Source: Mesostigma viride
Lineage: Eukaryota > Streptophyta > Mesostigmatophyceae > Mesostigmatales > Mesostigmataceae
Length of the DNA: 64,000 bases
NCBI GenBank assembly: GCA_009746045.1
Contig: RPFO01000316.1
Location: 91,096 to 155,095, forward strand
Reading direction: 5' to 3'
The translations under genes were made by a program, and so were the position numbers. The notes beneath the pieces were generated by a model. The model was given only the letters and a program-made list of their open reading frames with translations. It searched no databases and was not told the DNA's origin. The first letter of the stretch is position 1, and every line of letters begins with the position of its first letter. This document shows positions 10,777 through 23,692 of this stretch, in pieces.

Positions 10777-13700
10777 GGAGGTTTTAGCTAGTATTTAACC
10801 ACACTAACACCCCTTAATACATCTAAGCCACGTGAAAACTGGCCAAACCACACACTACCATCCTCTGCACGTATGGTACCTCCAATGTTCCAGGTTTGAC
10901 GCCATTCTGACAAGAACTGCCCAAGTTACAACCATTCCAAGACGGCCACCCATGTAGACACTACAAGGAAATTATAGTAACCATTCAGCCACACTAGCAC
11001 CTCCTTCTTCACCAAAGACATCTGCAAACTGACCAAAGCACACATAATTAACTCTTGCACGCTGACGGCAACGCATGGTCAACGTGGGGGTCATTGTGAC
11101 AAGAACTACTCAAGTTGATGGGTTTCCTATATGACCACCTGACAAGGCGCTAAGGACCACTCAGTAAGTTAGTAACCCCACAGTGCCACTTCATATGCCA
11201 TCCAACATGCACCAAAACCATGCTGAGTATGTTTACAATGTACGAAGGGCTGGCCACGCACCTCATATGTCTTCATCATCCCTCCAGCATGGCCAGCCTT
11301 GTAAATATGTTCATAGCCTTGACGATGGTAGCCCTAATATGCCTAAGCAGCATTTCCTATGTTTCTCCTAGGTTAGAGTGTAAGGTTGATGACAACCAAG
11401 CTAATAAACTCAACAACACCTCCTAAACTGTCCTCCCCGGCATGGATGACAAACTGGGACTATGGAGGGCAAGGAACCAAGCAGGAACATGGTATATATA
11501 GCTTGCATGCAGTCATGCATGTCAACCATGGTTGGCTCAGCACATTGTAGTCTTGTCACATCATCATAACAAAGGAAAGCTCAAACAACCATTGGTGCCA
11601 GCTATCTACATGCAGTCACACAAATGCAATATCTCCAACATCATCATCACTAAAACACTTCCATCCTTGCACGATAAAATGCAAAGAAACCATTGGCGGC
11701 CCTTCAGCGCATGAGCGCTGTGATGCCGCTGCGAAGAGAGGGTGCGTCACTCTCACACAACAAGAAGCGTCCATACGCACAACATCCTTGCCGGAACACG
11801 TTTTATGAAATGCCTTATACCTTCCTGAAGAGCTATAGGCTGCGACTGAAGCGGCCCTGATCACGACATCAACGAAAACAATCTAAAGCTGCCAGGTATT
11901 CGACAACACAACGGCAAGCGACGGCGAGATAGCTGGCGGAAACTGCCAAAAAAGAACGCAAAAAACCTCGAACGATGAGCTCATAGAAGAAAGCACTGAT
12001 AGCAGATAACATTCGCGACAAATCTGTACCTCGCCCTCGTAAATCCCTCGCCCAGGCGCGCAACAACCGCCGTTCTTCCATGGACAGGTCAGACACGCAC
12101 TGCGCAGGTCTGAACAATTACTTACCGATAATGGCCGAAAATCTGGAAAAAAGCACCAGCGCGGTTTAGAATTCGATGCAACCGATATTAACGCCTGCTT
12201 CACGGTCAAAACAACCCTAAAAACCGCGATTTTACTGCCGCTATCATGAATTCTATTTTATTCCGCGCGACCAAAAAATTCAGATGACCCCCCATGCCGA
12301 TGGCATAAAAAAACAACAGCGATATTGTAAACCAGCTGATTTCCGCAACAAACTAACATCATAAACTCATCGTCTTTTAGATTCGAGTAAAATTTTTGCA
12401 TTTCGCCTGCCCTAGTGTGGTAGTTTCGCCTGAACGCAGTCGCCATGGCCACTTCCGCAAGGGGTGCGCACACCGTGCACGTGAAATTTATGACCTTCGG
12501 TTCCGGCGCGAATTTTTTGGCGCCAAAAAATTCGGGCATGTCCCGTCCCCTTAATTTAATGGTCTTGGATTCTTATGTACCGCAGCCCGCAGGCTGCAAA
12601 ACTGAATTTGTAAGGTTGCATTCACGCTTTTCACCTAAGCCAGCAGGCAGGGAAATTTGCGCGCCAGCGGGGCTTGCGTATTTTGCCGCCTAAAATCACG
12701 TAGCGGGTCCGGACTTGGCAAAAAATGGCCTCCTGCGCGGCCAAAAATGGCCTGACACCTACAAATTGAGTCATTACCGCGTTAAGTTGCGTTCGCCCCC
12801 CAGACATCGGCGCCGCAACTTAAAGCGGGAACGCAACCTTAAGAAACGCAACTTAACGCGGGAATGACTGTAGTTGCCCGTGGCCCGTGGCTACTGGCTT
12901 CGCTGCGGTCCGGATAGGAATTAGTACGGTGCTCGCTGCGCTCGCTCGCTTTGCTCGCTCGCTGCGCTCGCTGGGCGCTTCGCGCGTAGTGTATCTGCGA
13001 TATCTGCGATTCTTCCGTCAACCTCCGAGTACCCCCTAATGGCTGATTTTTGTACCACGATTTTCTACCTAATTTTGCAACCAACGGTCACGAAGCTCGC
13101 TTTATATAGGGGAAAGGATTCCGAAAATGGGCTCCGCCGGATAAACTTTTCAGGGTCGATCCGGGTCGAGTATCGACGATTCGACACGACGGCGAGGCGC
13201 GCATTGGTCTTTTTTCGGCATCTTGGGCACTGGGTGTTGTCTTGCAGTGTTGTACTGTGGTCAGCAGCGAGAGCCGGCGTCGCCGAAAAGGCGAAAACCG
13301 TCAGGCCGGGCGGGTGCGTCTGCCAGGCGTTATTCATCGCACCGTAAGATACTTGATGTCCGCTCTTGGATAGAGTCGTGCCCGTACACGAGGTGTATTC
13401 GTCAGAGGGGCGCATTGCGTGGGAAGATCTTTTGCCCGACTTGATCCGTCGGCCTCGGGATAATTAAGCTTTTCGCCCGCGCGGAGGATCTCGAGGCACA
13501 GTGGAGGGTGATAGGGGAATCGACATCGGCACACAGGCGCCAACGGAGTGAACGCAGCAAACCATCCACAGGCACGCGGGTGTTCGCCATGGCTTCCCTA
13601 ACGGCATGCCTGGCGACAGTCAATGCAGCTGTAACCTTGCCTGCAGCGCAGCTACACGGGTGAGCAGCCAATTTTGCGGGGAATTGTCGAAGAAAGATAA

Positions 13701-13880
13701 TATTTAGTGAAAATTTTCAATTCTGCCGGATAGCTCGTGGGCAAATGCACTGTTCCTTATCCTCTTATCCTCTGCGTGCTGCTGCGTGTTTCATGTATAA
13801 TTGAGCACAGGCGGCTGCCCAGGAGGCATTTTATTCGTTGTAAATGGCATGAGGTAAATTTTCGCAGTTAGGCTAACTCT
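10777..13880. other. No gene recognised
   Basis: This stretch contains only short open frames without recognisable domains. Base composition changes from AT-rich (10.8-11.7 kb) to GC-richer. About 12935-12975 is a run of GCTCGCT-like units. The inverted repeat at 12769-12869 is listed separately. The segment around 13110-13140 (TTCCGAAAATGGGCTCCGCC) resembles the end of the small inverted-repeat element at 37711-37903. Confidence 0.6.
12769..12869. repeat. Inverted repeat, 25-bp arms
   Basis: The left arm contains GCGTTAAGTTGCGTT (12779-12793) and the right arm its exact complement AACGCAACTTAACGC (12845-12859). The match continues outward through GTCATT with one mismatch. Between the arms, further half-copies of GCAACTTAA occur. 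It could be a small foldback element or a hairpin; I see no clear target duplication. Confidence 0.7.
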
Positions 13881-13917
13881 TTCTGCAATTTCCGACAATG
13901 TTTCTTGACCGGCGTCT

Positions 13918-16900
13918 TTGTGCATGTGCCATGGTCGTCTCACTGCGCGCCACATCCGCAACACAATCAGAGTCTCTGCCAGCCATCAATGCGCGCGCTC
14001 TACCCGCCCGTCCGCGCGCCCTCGGCCCAGCGCGTTCCTGGGCCATCAGCTCCGCAGCCTGCCCACCAACCGCGGCGCGAATTGCGCGGCGCGCGAGTCC
14101 CCTCCCCGGCGATGGAAGATGGCCGCCCGATGCGAGGCGGCTGCCAGGGGCAACAACGTGTCCTGGGAGAACGTGATCATGCTCCAGGGTTTCAACTGGG
14201 AGTCGTCCAAGTACAAGTGGTACGGAATCCTGCAATCGTTGGCCCCCGAGATTGGCGCCGCCGGCTTCACCGACGTGTGGCTTCCCCCCCCGTCCTCCTC
14301 CGTCTCGCGCGAGGGCTACCTCCCCAGCCAGCTGTACAACCTCAACTCCAACTACGGCAACGGGGACCAGCTCAAGTCCCTGATCAACGCGCTCCACGAC
14401 AACAAGGTGCGCGCGGTCTGCGACATCGTGATCAACCACCGTTGCGGCGACAAGCAGGACAGCCGGGGAGTCTGGTCCATCTTCGAGGGGGGCACCGAGG
14501 ACGACCGGCTCGACTGGGGCCCCTGGGCGATCGCCGGGGGTGACCAGTTCTCCGACGGCACGGGGGCACGCGACACGGGGGAGGACTATGGCGCTGCACC
14601 GGACATCGACCACACCAATGCGCGCGTGCAAAAGGACTTGAGCGAATGGATGGGCTGGCTCAAGTCGGACATCGGGTTTGACGGCTGGCGGTTCGACTTC
14701 ACCAAGGGGTACGCCGCGTGGGCGGTCGCGCTTTACTGCCGCAACACCAACCCGGCGTTTGCGGTCGGGGAGTACTGGACCACGTGTATTTATGGCGGCA
14801 ACGGGCTCGAGTACAACCAAGATGGCCACCGGCAGGTACGCTCGCGGGCATTTCTAGAGGTTTGGTGGGCAGACATTCTGAAGGTTGGGTGGGCAGATAC
14901 CTCTAAAGGTTCGGTGGGCAGATACCAAATGGAGAGGCCACCCTCTGCACCAAGTAACTTTTGGTGTGGCTGGTGTGTACAAGTCAAGACCACAATTACG
15001 TTACCAATAGCAAGGGCTTGGTTATTGCAGGTCTCTCCCAGTATCTTTTGGTGTGGCGCGATCATACGACCAGATAGTGCACGGACGCATACTGGACAGC
15101 TGGGTCTTGCCCCCCCTGCTGGTGCCTTCTGCTGGCACGCTCACCTGCTCCCCATCGGCAGCACAATCATGCACGTTATGGTGTCCCTACTTTCCCCCTG
15201 AGACGATAGTGCATCGCCAGCATTGACATGTTTCAAGGATTCGCCGCGGTTCTTACCTGGTCACCTACCGCCCAGCGCACACCCGAGTAGCTGTGCCATG
15301 TCCGTGCCAAACTTCACCCGCTGTGGCATGTCTGCTATCGTGGTCCAAACTGTACGCTGTGCGTGGGCCAAACTGTACCCTTATCCCTGCATCAACCTCT
15401 CTGGCCCTAGTCACCCCTCTACCCCGGCCACCAGGTGCTGTGCCAAGAGCATGTTCAATACAGCTTGTGTTTAGGCCTTTCGTCGCACTGTTTCCTGAAT
15501 TCATTTCTTTTTTCCCCGTCACCCCTCCACCCCGCCTGCCAGGTGCTGTGCGACTGGGTCAACGGCGCTGAGAAGCGCTGCACCACGTTCGACTTCACGA
15601 CCAAGGGCATCCTGCAGGAGGCCGTGCGGGGGCAGCTGTGGCGGCTACGGGACTGCAACGGCAAGCCGCCAGGTCTCATGGGCTGGTGGCCCAGCAAGGC
15701 GGTCACGTTCTTGGATAACCACGACACGGGTTCCACGCAGGTATACTATTGACTATAGTACTACTAGTAGGACTGTGATGGTATAGTAGTACGTATACAA
15801 TACACTTAGGATATGCTATGTGACAGGAGATACCGTGAGCGAGTGCTTCTGGCCCACCATGACACGTGGCCCACGCAGGTGGTGGCCCAGACATGTTCTT
15901 GATTATGTTCGGGTGCTGGTATACTGTAGGGCACAGAGCGTCCTTGAGTAACCGTGATGCAGGCTCTCATGTTGTAGTGTGGTCTCGCAATGGGAGCCAC
16001 TCTTTGTCTGTCAACCATTCTTTTGTCTTAATATGATCTTCGTTTATGGATTGGGGTAATGCAGGGGCACCCCCAGCCACCGGGGTTTCTTGTGGAAGGA
16101 GGGGTGTGCACTGCCAAGGAGTTGTCGGAGCCACACTGGGGGGGGCTTGATGGAGGGGGGGGGGGGGGGATGTTTTGACTCCCCCCATGGGTTCAGACAA
16201 AGCTGTTCCTCCTAGCACAATCACACGAGGGGGGGGGGCATGGATGGTGGCCAACAAGGATGCTGGCCATGGCCTGTGTCATGTCCACACCCTTCAGTCT
16301 GTGAGAGCCCTTGTTGGGAGTGGTATGGGACGGGAATTCCTGGGCTTGACAGCCGCTTGTCGGGAATGGGCGAGATGGGCAATCCGTGCACGACAGCCGT
16401 TCCGCGGGGGGGGTGTCTCGGGAGAGGTTGTTGGGGAGCACAGGAAAGGGCTTCGCAGAGAGTGGTGGGGTGGAAGGAGGGGCAATGATGGAGAGGCATG
16501 GAAGGAACAGCGCCTGGCTCTCTTCATGCTATTTAATTCCAAGAGATGTCTTAGCATGCGATGCAGCTTTCGACGGCTCATGTTGTCTTCCTCTGACGGA
16601 GGCGCATTCTCTTCTACTTACTGTCCGTGGCGGGTTGCACCTCTGTCCGTGTTCAATATTTGGCGTGCCAGGGACACTGGCCGTTCCCTGGCGACAAGGT
16701 CATGCAGGGCTATGCGTACATCCTCACGCACCCAGGCATCCCCTCGGTGGTGAGTTGGGTCTCCAGTCAACCCTGCCAGCTCCTGGTGCCTTTCTCACAC
16801 AACCTGTTAGTGGAAACGGCTATTGTCTGTACTCATACAACCTGTTAGTGGAAACCACTATTGTCTGTAATCATACCCGCCAGCTCCTGGTGCCCCCTGC

Positions 16901-17420
16901 TCCTTCTGCACATTGCTATGGCCCTTCCCATTGCCGGTTAGTTTTTTTTGGGGGGGGGGGGGGCGTGTTTTCCTTGTTGCCTGAAAGGAACGCATGCTCC
17001 CCTTCCCGTTGGTTGCCCCTTTGCCCTCTTCACTTGCCTGTCCCTTTTCTTTTCCCCTTCGTGGTACCATCCTTTTTTCGCTCATCGCACTCATTTATCT
17101 ACTTACACGCACCTCTATCTACTTGCGCACGTCGCCACCTACCCACCCACCCACCCGCACAGTTCTATGACCACTACTTTGACTGGGGCCTCAAGGGCGA
17201 GATCAAGAACTTGATCGACGTCCGCAAGCGCAATGGCATCCATGCGGACTCACCCGTCAAGATCATCATGGCCGAGGGTGACTGCTACGTGGCCCACGTG
17301 GGCGACGGCAAGCTGGTCGTCAAGCTGGGGGACCGGATGGACATGGGCGCTGCCACGCCCGGCAGTGATTATAAGGCCGTGGCATTCGGAAGCGGCTACT
17401 GCGTGTGGGAGCGCAAGTGA
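13918..17420 (+). CDS. Alpha-amylase (GH13), plant AMY type, four exons
   Basis: This is an endo-1,4-alpha-glucanase that cuts starch. The exons I infer are 13918-14835, 15543-15740, 16672-16749 and 17163-17420; all introns are GT-AG and phase 0, giving 483 residues. The core opens with [16 protein letters not shown]. The conserved GH13 regions are all present: DIVINH, GWRFDF with nucleophile Asp260, AVGEYW with acid/base Glu285, and FLDNHD with Asp367. The C-terminal part runs from [14 protein letters not shown] through the beta-rich domain to GYCVWERK. From Met68 (14119) the protein would be 416 residues, the usual length of cytosolic plant AMY2-type enzymes. The 67 residues before it are rich in Arg, Ser and Ala and could be a plastid or other targeting peptide, or simply 5' leader. 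The gene looks intact. The start and the targeting are the uncertain points. Confidence 0.95.
14836..15542 (+). other. Alpha-amylase intron 1
   Basis: It starts GTACGC and ends TGCCAG. Near its start (14860-14935) are three imperfect copies of a ~27-bp GGTTSGGTGGGCAGATA unit. The upstream frame stays open for a while, so an unspliced reading would add 122 unrelated residues; the next exon restores the expected amylase sequence after HRQ. Confidence 0.85.
15741..16671 (+). other. Alpha-amylase intron 2
   Basis: A 931-bp intron that starts GTATAC and ends GCCAG. It contains long G-runs (about 16154-16169 and 16230-16239). I see no gene in it; the open frames on both strands lack recognisable domains. 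Confidence 0.85.
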
Positions 17421-18814
17421 GCGGGGGGGGATGTACTTGGAACGCATCGCCGCGGGTGAGCATTCGGCGGCTCACATACATCGGCTGCTGATGCGTGTGG
17501 GAACACCGGTCTGCACTTGCGCTCTTTGGCGGCGAGTGGAAATTCGCTCTGATTGAGGGGGGTGGGGGGGCCATAAGACGGGTGGGGGGGCAATGAGAGG
17601 GCGGGTTATCTTTGGACAGAGGGGTTGGGCGCAGCCAGCGTAGAACGTTTCAGCCCGGGCTTTTTCTTTCCCTCTAGCGGGGACCCCCAGCCCTTCAGAT
17701 GAAGCCAAGAACAAGATTTGCTCGCATGGGCTGCAGAAGGGCGCTGCGGGACCCAGATTTGGAAAGGGGAGGGGGTGTTGGCTGACTGGTCGGCAGAAAA
17801 GTCACTTTCACCCACGGCGGGCGAGCTTTGCTCGGGTGCGGCACCCTGCAAACCACTGCCAGCTCAGTTCCAAGGGGCGGAATAAGAATAAGAGATCGTT
17901 TCCGCGACTTTGAGGGCAAGGCTCTGGCGTTGGCGTCGTGTGCCCCATGGGGCGAGCGAGGAATGAGCCAAGGGTGTGGCAACAAGGATTGTTGTCAAAC
18001 TGCCTGCTGTCGCGATTGTACGGCGCGCATGGGGGAATGGGCACTGTGGCAGTTGGATTCGCACGCATGTCTTGCGACCAGCTTCCACGTCTGTAGCGTG
18101 TGGTGGCATGCGTGGATTCCACTGGGGCCCCTAGTGCTACCAACTATGCCTGGGGGCACGCAGCCTTTTCCTGAAGGCTGCCTTCCTTTCGTGGGTGGGA
18201 GCCGACGAGGGTTCTCTGAATACAACGCAATGGTGGGTGCCGGGATGTGGAAATCTGACTAAAGATAGCGGGGGTACACTGGATCCCGCAACCGTGCTTG
18301 TCCCGGTCGTCCGGCCTGGTTAGGAATGTAGAGTAGCTTGTTCTTATGGGTTGTAATTGTGTGGTTTTGGCGGAAGGTGGGATGGGAATTCGTCAAGGAA
18401 GCCTCAACTACCTTGCAATATTGTACTGTATGGAGATGCTGGCAAGGGCAACCTGGAGGGATTTCCCTTTAGGCTACAAAGGCGGAAGGACTGACCAGCC
18501 CTCAAGCCATGGCCCAGCCACGTAGCGTGCTGACTGCGGAAGATGTGTGCGTGAGTTCTGGCGGAAACACTTAACTAGCTCTCAGATACAAACATCAGGA
18601 TAATGAAAGGTTGCCTAGTGGCCAGGCTGCTCAGGCGCGTGCCTAGCATCGGGAACAGCGTGCACGGCCGCTGGCTCTTGCACATGAGCTTTATCCTGTT
18701 CAATTATTCTTTTGTATCATGCAATTTTTTTCTTGCGAAGATTGAAACGAGTCGCTTTTTGTCATGAGGGTTAGTGGCATGGATCAAGGCACCACTATCT
18801 CTACTCCTATAGAT
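17421..18814. other. 3' flank of the amylase gene, no gene recognised
   Basis: This includes the likely 3' untranslated region. The nearest TGTAA motif of the kind used as a poly(A) signal in green algae that I noticed is near 18350, which is far from the stop, so I do not assign a 3' end. Open frames in this interval do not resemble proteins I know. Confidence 0.5.
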
Positions 18815-18960
18815 TAGACCGGTAGGACTGTTTGCATCCATCCATCCATCCATCGGGGTTAATGATGTATAAGGTCCTCGTCCTCCCTGTTCTTACCTAT
18901 GGGGCCGAGAGGTGGACCCTCCTTACAGCCGACCTTGCCATAACGCTGGGCGTACGTACG
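18815..18960 (+). mobile_element. LINE reverse transcriptase C-terminal fragment
   Basis: After the stretch TAGATTAGACCGGTAGGACTG and four CCAT units comes a ~25-codon frame (from 18861) reading MMYKVLVLPVLTYGAERW and a few more residues. This is the typical post-catalytic LYK-LV-PVL-YG-E-W motif of non-LTR reverse transcriptases. The same leading DNA with CCAT units recurs at 39540-39590 next to a LINE 3' end. The fragment is short and has no start or end of its own. Confidence 0.7.
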
Positions 18961-19024
18961 TACGGCGCGGTCACCAACATTAATTAAGAACGTAACTCCG
19001 TGTGAACGTAGTAAGACCGATAAC

Positions 19025-19990
19025 ATGTTGCCACGAGCCACGAGGTAGCCATGACTGACGGCGGAGCTTGTAACTTTCACGTTTGGGCACAAAATTAGGC
19101 CGTGAATATCACAATCGCTTCGTCTTTCCAAGACGCGCACGCTGATGTAATTTTCCGAAGCTATTACGCAATAATATACTGACGAGCAAACGCTCCTCTA
19201 CGCAACGCAGCCTGGCCGGGCTGCGCTAAGCCCTGAAAATACGTCTGCAGCTTCGCCCTCAGGTCCGGAAGGCAGCGGTGACACTAGTCGCGCACTGGTG
19301 GTTGCCCAGGTCGATCCCTCCCGAGCTTGCCTCGCCCTCTGCATCCGATCGCCTGAGCCCAAGCGCAGTCGCCCAGGCGAACCTAGCTGCACTACAATAC
19401 GCTTCCGCGGACACCTTTTTCAGCGGGGAAAGTGCCCCCGGGCTTCCGGGGCAAATTCAGCAAGCGCTGCGGAACTTAAGATACTAAAATTTCGTTTTAG
19501 GTTCGTACCGTACAGCCAATCATTTTGCGCCCGGATCAAATTGTGATCTGGACCCTGAACACTTAAATTTCAGCGGAACGTACGAAACACCAACGCAACT
19601 AGAGAAAATTTTCAGTGACGAAACTGTAGTACCGTGTACCCAAGCAAAATGTAGTAGGACTTCCTGAGGACTTCGCTAAAGTCACGTTCGGAATTTTTCC
19701 CCGCAAGATTCCATCTCAAGATTCCCCCGCATGATTCCCCACGCTAGGTTCAGGCTCCAGTCGATGCTCGCCAAATGGCGAAAAAAAAAGAAACATATGT
19801 TAAAATCAACGGTGCGAATCCTCGTTACCACTCGGGTAACATTCTCACTCATTTCGCGTCTCCTAAGAACCGTATCGTAGTAGAGCTAGCGCGACTTTGA
19901 CGTAGACAGGATATTTTCCACCTTTGACGTCGACAGACCCGCGGCCGGCTATTTCGACATGCCATCCATCAAGATACTGTGTCGCGTCTG
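19025..19990 (+). mobile_element. LINE copy F (A-type), 5' fragment with an insertion
   Basis: It begins like copies A and B (CCACGAGGTAGCCATG), has the leader hairpin CGTCTTTCCAAGACG (19121-19135) and box (19141-19155), and then decayed ORF1 sequence from about 19175. The match to ORF1 breaks at about 19393, resumes at about 19887 (GACTTTGACGTAGACAGG) and fades near 19980. There is no intact frame. Confidence 0.8.
19394..19886. mobile_element. Candidate small DNA element inside LINE copy F
   Basis: About 490 bp interrupts the LINE ORF1 alignment. Its ends are near-complementary (ACTACAATACG on the left, CGTATCGTAGT on the right, one mismatch). It has no coding capacity. The short terminal match and the clean break in the host LINE suggest a MITE-like insertion. 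Confidence 0.5.
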
Positions 19991-20317
19991 TGATCATTTA
20001 CGCCCGTGCACTCGAGAAACTGCTGTTCACCGAATCATTTACGCCCGGTCCAGTTCCGTTGATTTGGTTCCGCAGTAGCCGTTTGGCTTGGATTTGTTCA
20101 AGTCTGGGTACCGGCCGGTGTGAAGCGCCGCGCCGGATGCTAGTACCCAACTCTATGACGCTTGTGGCTGAATATTTACTTATGTAGTATGTTCAGTCTA
20201 CCGTTGGTAGATATCGGACGGCACAACGTCATTATGTTATGATGACTGAGCGCCGCGCGTAATCATTATTGTCTTGCTGCCGTGCAGACTGATTTGATTG
20301 ATGTGCACACGCGTCGC

Positions 20318-20752
20318 TCATAGCCTGAGCGTGCCAAAGCCTGAAATGTGTTGTGACAAGCAGGCAGGATTGGCATCACATACGATTTGCTGTATTGGCA
20401 GCTGGGAAATGCGCACATAGTTTGGCGCGTGCCCGGGAATGGTCCCATTGGGCCCCATGAGCTTGCGTTCCTGGGCTAAGAACCTGATGATTTGTGCGCA
20501 TTCTTCCTTCGTCAGGGCCATGCCATTGATAGAAAGAAAATGATGTTTCCCTTGGGAGGTATAGCTCCATTTGCGATCGTGGCAGGGTTTCTTGGGCTCT
20601 GACCAGTGACTGAGGCGCTTGGCGATGGGTTTGCTGGCGGTGGGTTTGCGGGCCCAGTCGGCTAGCTGGGCAAGGACGATGGCGAGTGGGTTGGGCTTGG
20701 AGCCGGAAAGCTCCTTTTCCAAACCCCGTTTTGCAAGTTTTGGAGGCGTCAT
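20318..20752 (-). pseudogene. LINE ORF1 fragment (C-type), N-terminal part, minus strand
   Basis: The frame starts at 20752 with a leader (GACAAGCAGCTATGACGCC) that resembles the leader of copy C (GTGACCAGCTATGACGACT). It shares [20 protein letters not shown] and RFLAQERKL with the 456-residue ORF1 at 25071-26441. Similarity fades toward the end of the 144 residues. Its leader stops abruptly at AAAAAGTTATG, where the GGAT tract begins. Confidence 0.75.
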
Positions 20753-20779
20753 AGCTGCTTGTCACAGTGCATAACTTTT

Positions 20780-22828
20780 TGGATGGATGGATGGATGGAT
20801 GGATGGATGGATGGATGGATGGATGGATGGATGGATGGATGGATGGATGGATGGATGGATGGATGGATGGATGGATGGATGGATGGATGGATGGATGGAT
20901 GGATGGATGGATGGATGGATGGATGGATGGATGGATGGATGGATGGATGGATGGATGGATGGATGGATGGATGGATGGATGGATGGATGGATGGATGGAT
21001 GGATGGATGGATGGATGGATGGATGGATGGATGGATGGATGGATGGATGGATGGATGGATGGATGGATGGATGGATGGATGGATGGATGGATGGATGGAT
21101 GGATGGATGGATGGATGGATGGATGGATGGATGGATGGATGGATGGATGGATGGATGGATGGATGGATGGATGGATGGATGGATGGATGGATGGATGGAT
21201 GGATGGATGGATGGATGGATGGATGGATGGATGGATGGATGGATGGATGGATGGATGGATGGATGGATGGATGGATGGATGGATGGATGGATGGATGGAT
21301 GGATGGATGGATGGATGGATGGATGGATGGATGGATGGATGGATGGATGGATGGATGGATGGATGGATGGATGGATGGATGGATGGATGGATGGATGGAT
21401 GGATGGATGGATGGATGGATGGATGGATGGATGGATGGATGGATGGATGGATGGATGGATGGATGGATGGATGGATGGATGGATGGATGGATGGATGGAT
21501 GGATGGATGGATGGATGGATGGATGGATGGATGGATGGATGGATGGATGGATGGATGGATGGATGGATGGATGGATGGATGGATGGATGGATGGATGGAT
21601 GGATGGATGGATGGATGGATGGATGGATGGATGGATGGATGGATGGATGGATGGATGGATGGATGGATGGATGGATGGATGGATGGATGGATGGATGGAT
21701 GGATGGATGGATGGATGGATGGATGGATGGATGGATGGATGGATGGATGGATGGATGGATGGATGGATGGATGGATGGATGGATGGATGGATGGATGGAT
21801 GGATGGATGGATGGATGGATGGATGGATGGATGGATGGATGGATGGATGGATGGATGGATGGATGGATGGATGGATGGATGGATGGATGGATGGATGGAT
21901 GGATGGATGGATGGATGGATGGATGGATGGATGGATGGATGGATGGATGGATGGATGGATGGATGGATGGATGGATGGATGGATGGATGGATGGATGGAT
22001 GGATGGATGGATGGATGGATGGATGGATGGATGGATGGATGGATGGATGGATGGATGGATGGATGGATGGATGGATGGATGGATGGATGGATGGATGGAT
22101 GGATGGATGGATGGATGGATGGATGGATGGATGGATGGATGGATGGATGGATGGATGGATGGATGGATGGATGGATGGATGGATGGATGGATGGATGGAT
22201 GGATGGATGGATGGATGGATGGATGGATGGATGGATGGATGGATGGATGGATGGATGGATGGATGGATGGATGGATGGATGGATGGATGGATGGATGGAT
22301 GGATGGATGGATGGATGGATGGATGGATGGATGGATGGATGGATGGATGGATGGATGGATGGATGGATGGATGGATGGATGGATGGATGGATGGATGGAT
22401 GGATGGATGGATGGATGGATGGATGGATGGATGGATGGATGGATGGATGGATGGATGGATGGATGGATGGATGGATGGATGGATGGATGGATGGATGGAT
22501 GGATGGATGGATGGATGGATGGATGGATGGATGGATGGATGGATGGATGGATGGATGGATGGATGGATGGATGGATGGATGGATGGATGGATGGATGGAT
22601 GGATGGATGGATGGATGGATGGATGGATGGATGGATGGATGGATGGATGGATGGATGGATGGATGGATGGATGGATGGATGGATGGATGGATGGATGGAT
22701 GGATGGATGGATGGATGGATGGATGGATGGATGGATGGATGGATGGATGGATGGATGGATGGATGGATGGATGGATGGATGGATGGATGGATGGATGGAT
22801 GGATGGATGGATGGATGGATGGATGGAT
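20780..22828. repeat. GGAT tetranucleotide tract, about 512 perfect copies
   Basis: 2,049 bp of GGAT (CCAT on the other strand) without a single interruption in the sequence given. All six frames are open across it (MDGW on one strand, PSIH on the other), so the 700-830-codon frames that span it are artefacts of a stop-free repeat. LINE fragments lie on both sides. Confidence 0.98.
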
Positions 22829-23610
22829 CACTCATTACAATTCGTTCAAGTGGCCCGCCGGAGCGGCTGTACAATTTTTCCCAGTGAGCGCGCTGCCAAG
22901 TGTACTTGTGGGCAAATTTTTAGGTGCCCCGTCACTTCGAGGTACTAAAAATTAGGCTACGGTACGAATTCAGCGAATTTCAGCGAATTTTCAGTCGAAC
23001 CAAAGGAAGTGACGCCAACTACCAAAAAGTTTCCGTTACGAATTTTCAGCCCAACACTCGCGCAAAATGAAGTGACGGCAACTACCAAAAAGTTTCCGTT
23101 ACGAATTTTCACTCCCACACGTTTGCACAAAAGGAAGTGACGGCAACTACCAAAAAGTTTCCGTTACGAATTTTCAGTCCCACACTTCGCGCAAATTTTA
23201 GTAGGGCTGCACGCCAGCTACCTTTCAAAATTTTGCGCTAGTATGGAACGCATTTCATTCGTCTGGAGGAACACTGCCCGCCAACTACCCCCGTTCAGAA
23301 AGTTCCGCCGAAATTTACCTGAGATTTGGAAATCTGAACGTCCGCGCAAATTTTAGTAGGGCTGCACGCAAGCTACCTTTCAAAATTTTGCGCAAGTATG
23401 GAACGCAATTCATTCGTCCGGAGGAATGCTGCTCGTCAAATGCCCCCGTTCAGAAAGTTGCGCCGAACTTTACTTGAGATTTGGAAATCTGAACGTGCGG
23501 TTGGAGTTTCGCGGGGAAACCCAAGTTCCCAAGTAATTCACCAATGACGCGCTTCGAACACTTGTCCGCTAAAACCTAAGCAGCCGCTCCGGCTGGCCAC
23601 TTAAACGAAA
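22829..23610. repeat. Two local tandem arrays
   Basis: About 22990-23185 holds three copies of a ~65-bp unit containing GTGACGGCAACTACCAAAAA and GTTTCCGTTACGAATTTTCA. About 23185-23500 holds two copies of a ~155-bp unit containing TTTTAGTAGGGCTGCACGC and CTGAGATTTGGAAATCTGAA. Copies differ by a few substitutions. No gene. Confidence 0.8.
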
Positions 23611-23692
23611 GGATGGATGGATGGATGGATGGATGGATGGATGGATGGACGGACGGACGGACGGACGGACGGACGGACAGACGGACGGACGG
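23611..23692. repeat. Compound GGAT/GGAC microsatellite
   Basis: About ten GGAT units switch to about ten GGAC units, one of them mutated to AGAC, and then join LINE sequence directly. It shares its unit with the large tract at 20780-22828. Confidence 0.95.

Noticed and set aside
20376-22955. 700- to 830-codon open frames of MDGW or PSIH repeats
   Set aside because: A GGAT tract has no stop codon in any frame; the frames exist on both strands at once and the flanking parts are LINE fragments.
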